From: Alkaliphilus sp. B6464
Lineage (GTDB): Bacteria; Bacillota; Clostridia; Peptostreptococcales; Natronincolaceae
NCBI RefSeq assembly: GCF_018141165.1
Contig: NZ_CP058557.1
Span: forward strand, 2,914,001-2,978,000
Length of the DNA: 64,000 bases
Direction: 5' to 3'
In this document: one piece after another, positions 9,938 through 20,012 of the stretch
Position numbering within the stretch: position 1 is the first letter of the stretch
Layout of the letters: each line of letters starts with the position of its first letter
Made by a program: the position numbers and the translations under genes
Notes under the pieces: generated by a model
Seen by the model: only the letters and a program-made list of their open reading frames with translations
Told to the model about the DNA's origin: nothing
Databases searched by the model: none

Positions 9938-10951
9938 TTATTTCTTAGAAGGAATAAATTTTTCATGAAAAATTTCAATTGCATGGGAGTCTGTACATGT
10001 TGCTATAAAGTCAGTTACGCTTCTTTCCAAACCTTCTTTGCTAATGTTACCATAATATTTTATGGGCATTTCCTTAGGGTGACTTAAAAAATAAGTATAC
10101 AAAGATTCGACAATAAATTCTGCTTTCTTTTTTTCTTCAGAACATATTTCACCATAATATACATTTTTAAACATAAAGTTTCTTAATATGTTCATCGCTT
10201 CTAAAATCTCATCACTTTGATAAATATCTATATTTATACCTTCTTTATGATTTTTATTCGTTTCATTAATAACATCAATTACAAATGTATTAATTCTTTC
10301 ACTATGGCTACTACCAAGTCTTTTCAATACAATGGATGGTAAATCTTCTATTTTAAGTATACCAGCATTTATACTATCTTGAATATCGTGACATAAATAG
10401 GTGATACGATCTACTTTCCTTACTAATTTTCCTTCTAGCGTTAGTGGCTCTTTTGGTCCTGTATGGTTTAATATTCCATCTCTAACTTCCAATGTTAAAT
10501 TTAAGCCTCTACCATCTCTCTCTAAAATATCTACCACTCTAAGACTCTGCTCGTTATGTCTAAATCTGCCACTTAACCTATCTAGCACGTCTTCACCTCT
10601 ATGTCCAAAGCATGTATGACCTAGATCATGACCTAGTGCAATGGCCTCTACTAAGTCCTCATTTAGTCTTAATGCTCTAGCAATAGTACGTGCAATTTGA
10701 TTAACTTCTAATGTATGAGTTAGTCTAGTTCTAAAAAAATCATTTTTTACAATAAACACCTGAGTTTTTTCTTTAAGGCTTCTAAAGGATTTACAATGAA
10801 TTATTCTATCTCTATCCCTTTGATATATCGTACGAATATCACATTCTTTTTCTGGTATTATTCTACCTTTACTATTTTTGCTAAACTGAGCAAAAGATGA
10901 AAGTGTAGTTTCTTCTAATTGTTCTGTAGTATGTCTAATAGATAGAGTCAT
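9938..10951 (-). CDS. dgt: dNTP triphosphohydrolase, Dgt-type HD enzyme
   Basis: A 337-residue HD-domain protein that hydrolyses dGTP or other dNTPs to deoxynucleoside and triphosphate. Metal-ligand motifs are R-L-T-H-T-L-E-V at about residue 75-82 and G-H-D-L-G-H-T-C-F-G-H-R-G-E near 108-121. Start ATG follows GAAAGGTCGGAG. In clostridia this gene commonly precedes dnaG-sigA, as here, 205 bases upstream with nothing recognisable between. Exact dNTP preference cannot be told. Confidence 0.9.
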   Translation of the reverse strand: MTLSIRHTTEQLEETTLSSFAQFSKNSKGRIIPEKECDIRTIYQRDRDRIIHCKSFRSLKEKTQVFIVKNDFFRTRLTHTLEVNQIARTIARALRLNEDLVEAIALGHDLGHTCFGHRGEDVLDRLSGRFRHNEQSLRVVDILERDGRGLNLTLEVRDGILNHTGPKEPLTLEGKLVRKVDRITYLCHDIQDSINAGILKIEDLPSIVLKRLGSSHSERINTFVIDVINETNKNHKEGINIDIYQSDEILEAMNILRNFMFKNVYYGEICSEEKKKAEFIVESLYTYFLSHPKEMPIKYYGNISKEGLERSVTDFIATCTDSHAIEIFHEKFIPSKK

Positions 10952-11223
10952 AAGCTCCGACCTTTCTATATTTCATTTTCAAAATTAATACTATGCTGTG
11001 CTAATAATTTTCAAATTTTTTCTTTATTATATATACCTCATAACTTTAAAAATTCCTCTTTATCGAACATATTTTCTATAACATAAATTTTTACTAATTA
11101 TATTTTATTTATACCCAATTTAACATTTTAAATTACACTATTGCTATATCATATGATAATGCCCCAGATTAATCTTCCTATGTTGTGCTAGTACTCATCA
11201 ATATACAACTGCATATGGTACAA
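10952..11223. other. AT-rich intergenic region upstream of dgt
   Basis: No ORF or structured RNA recognised. It probably contains the dgt promoter but no clear -35/-10 pair could be assigned. Confidence 0.4.
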
Positions 11224-11248
11224 AAATAACCGACTATGTCGGTTATTA
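11224..11248 (-). terminator. Terminator of the padR operon
   Basis: Perfect 10-11 bp inverted repeat (AATAACCGAC/GTCGGTTATT) with a three-base loop. On the minus strand it runs into TTTTG, and its first arm overlaps the stop codon of the 57-residue ORF. Confidence 0.85.
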
Positions 11249-11419
11249 AAAGTTATAGCCTATATTAATAGTACGATACCATTTATATGAATCTGTTGCT
11301 TTAAATTTACTTAGATCAAAACCAGTTAGTCCAAATCCTACTATTGTAATAATAGTACCTGTTATAATTAAACTAATGCCTAACGTAATACATTTCTTTT
11401 TGTAATTTTTTATTCTCAT
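11246..11419 (-). CDS. 57-residue membrane stub resembling the start of a DUF4097 protein
   Basis: The ATG at 11419 overlaps the stop of the DUF1700 gene as ATGA, so it is translationally coupled. The product has a basic N-terminus (MRIKNYKKK), one transmembrane helix (about residues 11-32) and then F-D-L-S-K-F-K and a short tail. PadR-DUF1700 operons usually end in a DUF4097 protein that begins with such a segment. Here the gene stops after 57 codons inside a terminator, so it is either a truncated DUF4097 gene or a retained membrane microprotein. Confidence 0.6.
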   Translation of the reverse strand: MRIKNYKKKCITLGISLIITGTIITIVGFGLTGFDLSKFKATDSYKWYRTINIGYNF

Positions 11420-12003
11420 ATCCTCACCACTTTCTCATTAATCACTCTACCTAATTTTGATCTGAATGTTTTCATTATACCAACTAGTTTTTTATACAAG
11501 TAAGTAGTAATTAATGCTAACAAAATCGACAATCCCATAAAAGCAATCCCTAATCCAAGTTGAACAATTCCCACAGGTAGTGTTTCTACCATTACAAATG
11601 GTGCTCCCAAAATACTAACTAAAGATCCAATAAAAAATGAAATTGCACTTACCCCTGTTACGAAAGGAAAACTCCACATAACAATACAAGCAGATAAAAC
11701 AAATAACATCGCTGATAATGCTAAAGACCCCCATAATGGGAATCCTAAAATTAATAATACTTTATTTATAACTTTACTCCCAGTTGACGGCACTTTAATA
11801 ATCATATCTTCTTGCTCTAATAAAATAGTATCGGCTATATCTCTTGGGTTACCTACTTTTTCGATTGCATCTACTTCTTTGCATCCATCTTCTTTATAGT
11901 CCTCAATCATTTCCTCATAATATCTAATAAATTTATCACGGTCTTGTTTTCCTATACATTTTAGATATCTCTCTAATGTATTTAAAAATTCTAATTTATT
12001 CAC
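11416..12003 (-). CDS. DUF1700 membrane protein (HAAS-type)
   Basis: A 195-residue protein with an N-terminal soluble helical domain (F-L-N-T-L-E-R-Y-L, then Y-Y-E-E-M-I-E-D-Y, and V-G-N-P-R-D-I-A near residue 50), followed by about three transmembrane helices between residues 80 and 170. The N-terminal domain is the HAAS fold usually encoded beside PadR regulators. Start GTG behind AAGGAG overlaps the padR stop by 8 bases. The role is not established; a link to envelope stress sensing is inferred from gene company. Confidence 0.8.
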   Translation of the reverse strand: MNKLEFLNTLERYLKCIGKQDRDKFIRYYEEMIEDYKEDGCKEVDAIEKVGNPRDIADTILLEQEDMIIKVPSTGSKVINKVLLILGFPLWGSLALSAMLFVLSACIVMWSFPFVTGVSAISFFIGSLVSILGAPFVMVETLPVGIVQLGLGIAFMGLSILLALITTYLYKKLVGIMKTFRSKLGRVINEKVVRI

Positions 12004-12313
12004 TCTCCTTACCCCCTTTTATAAAATGATAAATATTCATAACTTGTTGCCAATCATTTAAAAATTCATTTATGTGATTTTTCCCTTCTTCTGTAATCCG
12101 ATAATACTTACGTAATCTGCTATTATGTTCTACAGAATATGTTTCAAGGTATGCGTTTGATTCTAGACGCTTTAATATTGGGTACAATGTAGATTCTGAA
12201 ATCTCAATACAATCAGAAACATCTTTTACAATTTGATAACCATACGAATCGGATTTTCTCAATACTGCAAGAACACAAAATTCCAATAAACCCTTTTTTA
12301 ATTGAATATCCAT
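11996..12313 (-). CDS. PadR-family transcriptional regulator
   Basis: A 105-residue PadR winged-helix protein: L-K-K-G-L-L-E-F-C-V-L-A-V-L, S-Y-G-Y-Q-I, S-E-S-T-L-Y-P-I-L-K-R-L as recognition helix, and Y-Y-R-I-T-E-E-G-K as the wing. The ATG follows CAGGAGG. The promoter lies inside a 39 bp inverted repeat just upstream, so the gene very probably represses its own operon. The operon continues with DUF1700 and the membrane stub. Confidence 0.92.
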   Translation of the reverse strand: MDIQLKKGLLEFCVLAVLRKSDSYGYQIVKDVSDCIEISESTLYPILKRLESNAYLETYSVEHNSRLRKYYRITEEGKNHINEFLNDWQQVMNIYHFIKGGKESE

Positions 12314-12324
12314 CTCATACCTCC

Positions 12325-12363
12325 TGACACCTTATACTATACAATGCATAGTATAAGGTGTCA
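12325..12363 (-). promoter_or_regulatory. padR promoter inside a 16 bp-arm palindromic operator
   Basis: Arms 12325-12340 and 12348-12363 are perfectly complementary around a 7-base spacer. On the minus strand TTGACA (12364-12359), a 17 bp spacer and TATAGT (12341-12336) form a consensus sigma-A promoter almost wholly within the palindrome. A repressor bound here would block RNA polymerase. PadR is the obvious candidate. Confidence 0.8.
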
Positions 12364-12490
12364 AGTATTGTTTTTTTAAACAACTATCATTTTTCAGTAG
12401 AGATTAAAGTAAGTACATAGCCTTTCAAAAACAGAAACACTATATACTCTGAAAGCCATTACTCCTTTAATAAGAACAACAGATTCAAAA

Positions 12491-12528
12491 AATAATCACA
12501 TTATTAGTTGCCTAATAATGTGATTATT
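12491..12528 (-). terminator. Terminator of the sigma-54 activator gene
   Basis: A perfect 17 bp stem (12491-12507 with 12512-12528) with a four-base loop is followed on the minus strand by TTTTTTG. It lies about 115 bases beyond the activator stop codon and marks the left edge of the amino-acid catabolic island. Confidence 0.85.
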
Positions 12529-12645
12529 AAATAATATTTGATTATATCAAGTTTTCGATACATACCTTAATAGTTATATCCTTCTACTGGTTTTCTATAA
12601 ACACTAACCATCAGAAGTTCAAGAACAAAATGCCCACCACTTTCA

Positions 12646-14697
12646 TCAATGACACATATCCCGACTCTGCCAATATTCCCTTCCCTTCAAGGTAAGCCTG
12701 CTGCCGCCTCTTCCTTTTCTGATTTTTACAAAACCCTTTTCCTCCATGTCCTTTAAAATATCTCGAATATCCTTTTGGGACAATAGAAGATGCTGCTTCT
12801 TTGCTTCCATCATCAATTTATCTCTTCCGATAAACTCATTCCGCTCCGCTGCCATATAAAGCTCTTCCAGAACAAACCAGAAGGGAGAAACCACCTCCTG
12901 CAGTCTCTCCTTCTTCTCCACATTCATCGGTCTGGATGTCCGGCCATGGAAAATAGTAGGCGGTAAATCATCTATCTCAATCACCTGTTTCCCGGTATAA
13001 ACAAAGTATTCCACTGTGTTATGCAGTTCTCTGATATTTCCCGGCCAGGAATACTGATGCAGAAAGTCTTTCACCTCCTCTGATAACTTAAAGTCACCCT
13101 GGAGCTCCTCTTTAAAATGCTCCATCAAAAGAAAAACATCCTCTCCCCGTTCCCGTAGCAGCGGTACTACAACTGTCAAGGTATTTAGACGGTAATATAG
13201 GTCCTTTCGGAAGCTTCCTTCCTCAACCTTCTGATCTAGGGATTCATTGGTTGCTGCAACAATTCTTACATCAACGCTTATGATTCCGCTGCCGCCTACA
13301 CGCATGACTTCGCCTTCCTGCAGAACTCTCAGTAGCTTTACCTGCATGGCCTGACTCATACCTTCTACTTCATCGAGGAACAAGGTACCGCCATGGGCAA
13401 ATTCAAACAGTCCGGTACGTCCTCCTTTTTTCGCACCAGTAAATGCACCCTCTTCATAGCCGAAAAGCTCGCTTTCCAGAAGATTTTCCGGCATAGCTGC
13501 CACATTAATGGCGATAAAAGGACCCTTACTTCGCTTAGATGCACAATGTACCGCATGAGCCAGCAGTTCTTTTCCCGTTCCTGTTTCACCTGCAATTAAA
13601 ACCGGACTTTCGGTGGCCGCCATCCGTTTTAAAATCTCCTTCGTCCGGCAGATACAATCTGACTCTCCGATTACATCATCAAAGGTGTACTTGGCACAAT
13701 GACCTTTTTTCAGCAGCTGGCTTCTTAACTCATTCTGTTTGGATTCCAGCTCACTAAATTCCTGCAGGGTAGCAAATGCACCGATGCATTCCTTTTGCCG
13801 CAGAACCGGTATAACTGCAATACTTACGTTTACGCCGCCCAGCTTAATCACTTTAGGCGGAATTTCTTTCTTGTCTTTCAAGGCGCTATAAAAAGGAATA
13901 TACGGAAATACTTTTTCCCCGCACCTGCCAAGGACAAGATTCTCCTCAATCTTTGCAATCTGACAGGCTTTCTTGTTGCATGCAAAGATTTCACCCTTTT
14001 CATTAACGCCTATCAGCCCCTCATCCAATATTTCCATCAAAATATGGAACTGGCTTTCCAGTCTTCTAGAACGGGCGTATATCTGATTAAAGCTGTAATT
14101 ATTCGTTGCCATTGCCTGAAAATAATTCTGGAATTTTTTCGTATCCAGCAGCTGTTCAAGTCCCAGACGCAAGGCAATCTCAATCATCATCCCCGATGTA
14201 CAGGAACGGTCTCCGATATTTAAAACCTTCTTTACGCTCTGAGGTACATATCTCTCCTCCTCCGGCGTTACAGCCATATCCACCGGCTCTTCCAAAACAG
14301 CACCTGGATAAAATGGAATAAAACGAATATGGTTTATCCCCAGCTGCTGCAGCTGTGCAATAGCCTCCCGGGCCATGGTATCCGTCAAATTTACAAAAAG
14401 CGCCCGGGTTCCCTTTGGTATCATACTGAGGTTTTGCAGCGTACTCCATCGGTAGGAAACCTCAATTCCCATGGTCTGGCTGTCTATTGGAACATGACGG
14501 GCCACTTCTTCTGCGGAACCATATGCATCTGTTGAAATCGCAAATAAATCTGCCTTAGGCAACGCTCCCATGGCAGACCCATCGCTCACGCTGTAGGATG
14601 CTATTTTTACATATTCTCCAAACAGTTCATTAATTTCTTTTGCATAAAACTCTCCGGCCTTGGAATCAAAAGCCACTACAGATATCGTTTTTTTCAT
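12646..14697 (-). CDS. Sigma-54-dependent enhancer-binding activator with PrpR-like sensory half
   Basis: A 683-residue protein. Residues 1-220 resemble a PrpR_N/substrate-sensing domain, about 220-330 are PAS-like, and about 345-570 form the AAA+ domain with Walker A G-E-T-G-T-G-K-E, the sigma-54 contact loop G-A-F-T-G-A-K-K and Walker [10 protein letters not shown]. The C-terminus is not a Fis helix but looks like a winged helix ([19 protein letters not shown]). It should activate the two -24/-12 promoters at 18.5-18.7 kb by ATP hydrolysis. It has its own sigma-A promoter. Confidence 0.88.
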   Translation of the reverse strand: MKKTISVVAFDSKAGEFYAKEINELFGEYVKIASYSVSDGSAMGALPKADLFAISTDAYGSAEEVARHVPIDSQTMGIEVSYRWSTLQNLSMIPKGTRALFVNLTDTMAREAIAQLQQLGINHIRFIPFYPGAVLEEPVDMAVTPEEERYVPQSVKKVLNIGDRSCTSGMMIEIALRLGLEQLLDTKKFQNYFQAMATNNYSFNQIYARSRRLESQFHILMEILDEGLIGVNEKGEIFACNKKACQIAKIEENLVLGRCGEKVFPYIPFYSALKDKKEIPPKVIKLGGVNVSIAVIPVLRQKECIGAFATLQEFSELESKQNELRSQLLKKGHCAKYTFDDVIGESDCICRTKEILKRMAATESPVLIAGETGTGKELLAHAVHCASKRSKGPFIAINVAAMPENLLESELFGYEEGAFTGAKKGGRTGLFEFAHGGTLFLDEVEGMSQAMQVKLLRVLQEGEVMRVGGSGIISVDVRIVAATNESLDQKVEEGSFRKDLYYRLNTLTVVVPLLRERGEDVFLLMEHFKEELQGDFKLSEEVKDFLHQYSWPGNIRELHNTVEYFVYTGKQVIEIDDLPPTIFHGRTSRPMNVEKKERLQEVVSPFWFVLEELYMAAERNEFIGRDKLMMEAKKQHLLLSQKDIRDILKDMEEKGFVKIRKGRGGSRLTLKGREYWQSRDMCH

Positions 14698-14732
14698 GTT
14701 TCCTCCATAATTTCCTCATATTAGTTACATAT

Positions 14733-14761
14733 ATTATAGCTTAAATATTAAGTGAATTCAA
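14733..14761 (-). promoter_or_regulatory. Sigma-A promoter of the activator gene
   Basis: On the minus strand TTGAAT (14761-14756), a 17 bp spacer and TATAAT (14738-14733) lie 36 bases before the start codon. The activator is therefore probably made constitutively, independent of the sigma-54 operon upstream. Confidence 0.7.
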
Positions 14762-14789
14762 TTTATTACTTTTTTATATTTCCATGACA

Positions 14790-14838
14790 AAAGAATGCTG
14801 CAAATTCTGTTATACCAACATACATCTTTCTGCAGCAT
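14790..14838 (-). terminator. Possible weak terminator after the first ridA copy
   Basis: On the minus strand ATGCTGCA (14838-14831) pairs with TGCAGCAT (14802-14795) around a 28-base loop and is followed by TCTTTTG. It would separate the ridA operon from the activator gene. Confidence 0.5.
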
Positions 14839-14884
14839 CCATTTTATTGCTATTTTTCTCTCTCTTTAACAGCCAATCCTCGCC

Positions 14885-15253
14885 TTATTTTACAGCAATT
14901 GCTTCAATTTCACATAATACACCCTTTGGAAGGGTCTTTACTGCTACACAACTGCGGGCTGGCTTTGATACGAAATACTTTGCATAAACCTCATTAAAAA
15001 TTGCAAAATCTCCCATATCCGACAGAAAGCAGGTAGTCTTAAATACTTTTTCAAATCCGGTACCTGCCGCTTCCAGGATGGCACCTACATTTTCACAGCT
15101 TTGTTTTGTTTGTTCTTCAATTCCCTCCGCTATTTCTCCATTTTCCGGATTAACTGGAATCTGGCCGGAAGTGTAAACAATCCCGTTTACTTCATAACCT
15201 TGAGAATATGGCCCGATAGCTCCGGGCGCTTTTGTTGTTTCAAGAATTTTCAT
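14885..15253 (-). CDS. RidA-family enamine/imine deaminase, copy 1
   Basis: A 122-residue RidA/YjgF protein with family landmarks G-P-Y-S-Q, Y-T-S-G-Q-I and the catalytic-arginine segment P-A-R-S-C-V followed by C-E-I-E-A-I-A. RidA hydrolyses 2-aminoacrylate and related enamines to keto acids, protecting PLP enzymes. The frame extends to 15277, but a purine-rich AGGAAG before the ATG at 15253 and identity with copy 2 from that Met fix the start. It differs from copy 2 at only two residues (T/A and E/K). The beta-lyase in this operon would supply its substrate. Confidence 0.9.
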   Translation of the reverse strand: MKILETTKAPGAIGPYSQGYEVNGIVYTSGQIPVNPENGEIAEGIEEQTKQSCENVGAILEAAGTGFEKVFKTTCFLSDMGDFAIFNEVYAKYFVSKPARSCVAVKTLPKGVLCEIEAIAVK

Positions 15254-15295
15254 GTGTTCTTCTTCCTTTCTTTTCATATATTATAGGTATTTTTC

Positions 15296-15550
15296 TTAGT
15301 CCTCCAGAGCCTTGTTAATATCCATGGTCAATTCATTGTTTTCTAAAACAAAGCATGGAATTCCTAGGCGTTCTGTTCTTCTGATTTCATCGTAAAGAAC
15401 ATTAGTATCTCTCAGTTTTAGATATTCCTTTAAATCTGCATGACAGGACAGGATATTCTTAAAATCGATATCTGCTCCAGCAGCAGAAAGCTTGTTTAAT
15501 GCAGCTAGGGTATCTGGGCAAAGATGGCTTCCAATTACAGTAATTTTCAT
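15296..15550 (-). CDS. Glutaredoxin-like small thiol protein
   Basis: An 84-residue thioredoxin-fold protein starting M-K-I-T-V-I-G-S-H-L-C-P-D-T, where C-P-D-T keeps only one cysteine of the usual C-x-x-C. A G-I-P-C-F-V segment near residue 68 has the cis-Pro position and an extra cysteine. Similar 80-residue glutaredoxin-related proteins occur in clostridial amino-acid clusters. It lies between the two ridA copies. A thiol or persulfide-handling role fits the cysteine-related neighbours but is inference. Confidence 0.7.
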   Translation of the reverse strand: MKITVIGSHLCPDTLAALNKLSAAGADIDFKNILSCHADLKEYLKLRDTNVLYDEIRRTERLGIPCFVLENNELTMDINKALED

Positions 15551-15562
15551 ATGATTTCCTCC

Positions 15563-15928
15563 TTATTTTACAGCTATTGCTTCAATTTCGCATAATACAC
15601 CCTTTGGAAGGGTCTTTACTGCTACACAACTGCGGGCTGGCTTTGATACGAAATATTTTGCATAAACCTCATTAAAAATTGCAAAATCCCCCATATCTGA
15701 CAGAAAGCAGGTAGTCTTAAATACTTTTTCAAATCCGGTGCCTGCTGCTTTCAGAATGGCACCTACATTTTCACAGCTTTGCTTTGCTTGTTCTTCAATT
15801 CCCTCCGCTATTTCTCCATTTTCCGGATTAACCGGAATCTGGCCGGAAGTGTAAACAATCCCATTTACTTCATAGCCCTGAGAGTATGGTCCGATAGCTC
15901 CAGGCGCTTTTGTTGTTTCAAGAATTTT
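15563..15928 (-). CDS. RidA-family enamine/imine deaminase, copy 2
   Basis: Near-identical to copy 1 at protein level (two differences) and highly similar in DNA, so this is a recent tandem duplication with the glutaredoxin-like gene in between. The ATG at 15931 is preceded by AGAGGAGAAGAAC; the coding frame may be read from 15931 to 15563. Same landmarks: G-P-Y-S-Q, Y-T-S-G-Q-I and P-A-R-S-C-V. Follows the transporter gene in the same operon by 18 bases. Confidence 0.88.
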   Translation of the reverse strand, partial: KILETTKAPGAIGPYSQGYEVNGIVYTSGQIPVNPENGEIAEGIEEQAKQSCENVGAILKAAGTGFEKVFKTTCFLSDMGDFAIFNEVYAKYFVSKPARSCVAVKTLPKGVLCEIEAIAVK

Positions 15929-15948
15929 CATGTGTTCTTCTCCTCTCT

Positions 15949-17190
15949 TTATATTTTACTTTTCTCTATCTTTAACATCCAATCCTTACCTTCCACTAAA
16001 CGTGCGACAATCATGGAGGCAATGGTATCACCTGACGCATTGAGGCAGGTAGCTGCCGGGTCCACCAAAAATCCGATGGTGGCAACTAATGGAAATGCTT
16101 CCCACGGGAAACCAAAGAGACTGACAATCAGCATTTCTCCTACCAGACCGCCGCCTGGAGCACCGGATAATACAAATGCACTTAAAATTGCTACCAAGAC
16201 AGCCATGGCATAGGTCCCCACTCCTGTAAACGGCATTTGGAACACACCAAACAGGAAAGCAATTTTCGTTATGGACGAAAGTACAGAACCGTCCATATGC
16301 ATGGTAGCTCCCATAGGCAGAACGATGTTAGAAATATCCTCCGGTACTCCAATATTTTTACAGGCTTCCATATTAACAGGCAGGGTAGCTACAGAACTTT
16401 GTGTGGCAAATGCAGTAATTGCAGGATTGAAAATGTTCTGAACCATTTTCTTTACTCCCAGCCTTCCCCCAGCAAAATATGCATAAGCCGGGTAGAAAAC
16501 CACTCCATAAACAAGACACATAGGATAATAGATCAGCATCGTACGTCCATAATCCCCAATCAGCTGAGGACCAAACTCACCAATCAGGTTTGCAAAATAA
16601 GCGCCCAATCCAATAGGAGCTAGCTTCATAATCATTTCCACAATCTTCATAATGACCCTATTCAGGTTTCCTAACAACTGGCCTACATAGCTTTCTTCCC
16701 CACCACAGGCAGATACAGCCAGACCAGAAATGATGGCAAATACAATAATCGGCAGCATGTTTTTACGGCTCATAAGACCAGAAAAATCGTCAACCGTCAA
16801 AGAGCCTACAATCATAGAGCTGATGCTTGCACTCTCCTGCATCTCTGCGCTTCCCATTGTAATTGCAGTATTCGCTGCTGGCGGCCAGACATTGACAACC
16901 GTCAGGACTAGAACTGCTGCGAAGCATCCAGTTACCACAAAGGTCAGCACCATACTTCCCAGAATTTTACCCAGACGTTTCATATTCAGCATACTGCCTA
17001 CAGCGGTTGCAATTGAAACAAATACCATCGGAACTACGATAGTAAACATTAAATTAATGAAAATATCCCCCAAAGGCGCAAATACTGTTGCCTTTTCCCC
17101 CAAAATAACACCCAGTATAGCTCCTGTAATAATCCCACCAAGTAAAATGAGAGGAAATCGATAATTCTTCCATATTTTCTTCTTATCCAT
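15949..17190 (-). CDS. Dicarboxylate/amino acid:cation symporter (DAACS family)
   Basis: A roughly 413-residue membrane transporter with about eight helices and two re-entrant hairpins. Hairpin 1 reads T-Q-S-S-V-A-T-L-P, helix 7 has M-H-M-D-G-S in the Na-binding position, hairpin 2 has S-G-A-P-G-G-G, and helix 8 ends N-A-S-G-D-T. These place it in the GltP/SstT group that imports acidic or small neutral amino acids with Na+ or H+. AAAGGAG before the ATG at 17190 is preferred to the frame start at 17220. Between a beta-lyase and RidA, it may import a sulfur amino acid or serine; substrate is inference. Confidence 0.88.
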   Translation of the reverse strand: MDKKKIWKNYRFPLILLGGIITGAILGVILGEKATVFAPLGDIFINLMFTIVVPMVFVSIATAVGSMLNMKRLGKILGSMVLTFVVTGCFAAVLVLTVVNVWPPAANTAITMGSAEMQESASISSMIVGSLTVDDFSGLMSRKNMLPIIVFAIISGLAVSACGGEESYVGQLLGNLNRVIMKIVEMIMKLAPIGLGAYFANLIGEFGPQLIGDYGRTMLIYYPMCLVYGVVFYPAYAYFAGGRLGVKKMVQNIFNPAITAFATQSSVATLPVNMEACKNIGVPEDISNIVLPMGATMHMDGSVLSSITKIAFLFGVFQMPFTGVGTYAMAVLVAILSAFVLSGAPGGGLVGEMLIVSLFGFPWEAFPLVATIGFLVDPAATCLNASGDTIASMIVARLVEGKDWMLKIEKSKI

Positions 17191-17241
17191 ATGTTTATGC
17201 TCTCCTTTCCATAATTTCATAAAAATGCTCTCTTTTATATT

Positions 17242-18411
17242 TTATAATTTATCAACTGCTTCTTTTAATTGTTTCAATGCCTGTTCCAGTATAGAGCGCG
17301 GACATGCTGCATTAAGTCTCATGTAACCGGAAAGGCTACGTCCAAAGCTGCATCCTTCATTTAAGCCTAGACCAGCCTTCTGAATCATGAAGTCACGGAG
17401 TTCTTCATTGCTCATGCCTAATTCTCGGCAGTCCAGCCAGACCAGATATGTAGCATCTGGAACATTGGGCTTAATTTTTGGGATGTTTCCATCAAAATAT
17501 TTCTTAATAAAATCAAAGTTTTCTGATACGTAAGCAAGCAGTTGTGTCAACCACTCTTCACCTTCATTGTAAGCCGCTTCCATGGCTACTGAGCTGAAAG
17601 CATTGTTTCTATGAATATCCATATTCATCCAAAAACGGTCGAACTTCTGCTTCATCTGTTCATTTGGAAAGATAGTCGTAGAAGCCTGAAGACCTGCTAA
17701 GTTGAAAGTTTTAGTTGCAGATACACAGGTAATGATTTTTTCCGCAATTTCTTTGGAAAGTGTTGCTGTAGGCGTATGCTTCTTTCCATGGAAAATCAAA
17801 TCTGAGTGTATCTCGTCTGACACCAGAAGAACATCGTTTGCAATACAGATTTCCGCCATCCTCTTTAATTCCTTAGGCTCCCATACAATGCCAAGGGGAT
17901 TGTGAGGATTACACAGAAAAAAAATCTTACACTCTTTTGCCTTTTTTTCAAAGTCCTCAAAATCAATATACCATTTTCCATTTTTCTCTATCAACTGATT
18001 TTCTACCACTACTCGTTCCCAAGCCTCTGTGACATCATAAAACTCTGAATAAACCGGAGTCTGAATCAAAATTTTGTCGCCGGTGTGGGTGAAAATTTTA
18101 ACAATAGTCGACAATGCAGGAACAACTCCTAAGCTCCAGCTCATCAGAGATACATCAACATCCCATTGATTCCTCCTTTTTTGCCATTCCTGTACGGCCT
18201 TAAAGTAGCTGTCCGGTCTGGAAGTATAGCCCCAGATGCCTTCCTCAGCTTTCCTTTTGCAAGCATCGATGATTGGCTGAGCAGTTCTGAAATCCATATC
18301 CGCAATCCACAAAGGAATCACTTCACTTGTATCGAATTTCCCCACCCGTTCATCATACTTTGCAGCACGGTTATTACTGCGGTCAACGATTTCATCAAAA
18401 TCATATTTCAT
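17242..18411 (-). CDS. MalY/PatB-type PLP C-S beta-lyase
   Basis: A 389-residue fold-type I aminotransferase-like enzyme of the MalY/PatB group. It shows the PLP lysine motif S-A-T-K-T-F-N-L-A-G near residue 240, N-P-H-N-P-L-G near 170 and D-E-I-H-S-D near 202. Such enzymes cleave cystathionine, cysteine or related thioethers to thiol, 2-aminoacrylate (then pyruvate) and ammonia. GGAAAGGAAG precedes the ATG at 18411. It is the first gene behind the minus-strand sigma-54 promoter and its product, 2-aminoacrylate, is the RidA substrate. Confidence 0.88.
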   Translation of the reverse strand: MKYDFDEIVDRSNNRAAKYDERVGKFDTSEVIPLWIADMDFRTAQPIIDACKRKAEEGIWGYTSRPDSYFKAVQEWQKRRNQWDVDVSLMSWSLGVVPALSTIVKIFTHTGDKILIQTPVYSEFYDVTEAWERVVVENQLIEKNGKWYIDFEDFEKKAKECKIFFLCNPHNPLGIVWEPKELKRMAEICIANDVLLVSDEIHSDLIFHGKKHTPTATLSKEIAEKIITCVSATKTFNLAGLQASTTIFPNEQMKQKFDRFWMNMDIHRNNAFSSVAMEAAYNEGEEWLTQLLAYVSENFDFIKKYFDGNIPKIKPNVPDATYLVWLDCRELGMSNEELRDFMIQKAGLGLNEGCSFGRSLSGYMRLNAACPRSILEQALKQLKEAVDKL

Positions 18412-18468
18412 AATAAATCTTCCTTTCCTCACTGCCCTTGCTGTTTGCAGTTGATACTAAATATAATG

Positions 18469-18485
18469 AGCAAAAACCATGCCAA
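18469..18485 (-). promoter_or_regulatory. Sigma-54 (-24/-12) promoter of the malY-ridA operon
   Basis: Read on the minus strand the site is TGGCATG-N4-TTGCT, with GG at 18483-18482 and GC at 18471-18470 separated by exactly 10 bases. It lies about 60 bases before the beta-lyase start. It matches the RpoN consensus fully. Confidence 0.85.
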
Positions 18486-18556
18486 AATTTTTTTCGGCAT
18501 TTTTTTAAAAAAATTTATATTTTTTAGCCTTTTCAGTTTATTTTAATTGGTCTATT

Positions 18557-18592
18557 TGGTTATATATATGGTCAATCTGACCATTTTAACCA
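18557..18592. promoter_or_regulatory. Nested palindromes, probable activator-binding site
   Basis: An inner inverted repeat TGGTCA-ATC-TGACCA (18569-18583) lies within an outer TGGTTA (18557-18562) / TAACCA (18587-18592). It sits between the two divergent sigma-54 promoters, about 70-110 bases from each, where an enhancer-binding protein would be expected to bind. Confidence 0.65.
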
Positions 18593-18655
18593 TATTCTTT
18601 GTTCATTTTACCTTTCTTTCCGATTCTAACCTCCCCTTTTTCTCCGATTCAAAAT

Positions 18656-18671
18656 TGGCATATTTTTTGCT
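18656..18671 (+). promoter_or_regulatory. Sigma-54 (-24/-12) promoter of the desulfidase-like gene
   Basis: TGGCATATTTTTTGCT on the plus strand, with GG at 18657-18658 and GC at 18669-18670 and exactly 10 bases between. It is 46 bases before the start codon at 18717. Confidence 0.85.
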
Positions 18672-18701
18672 CTATATAAAAAGTAAAAAAGCAAACCCTG
18701 A

Positions 18702-20006
<1,305 letters not shown>

Positions 20007-20012
20007 TAAACT

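Noticed and set aside
13365-14535. Many open frames on both strands inside the activator gene
   Set aside because: They overlap the 683-codon sigma-54 activator, lack ribosome sites, and arise from its higher GC content.
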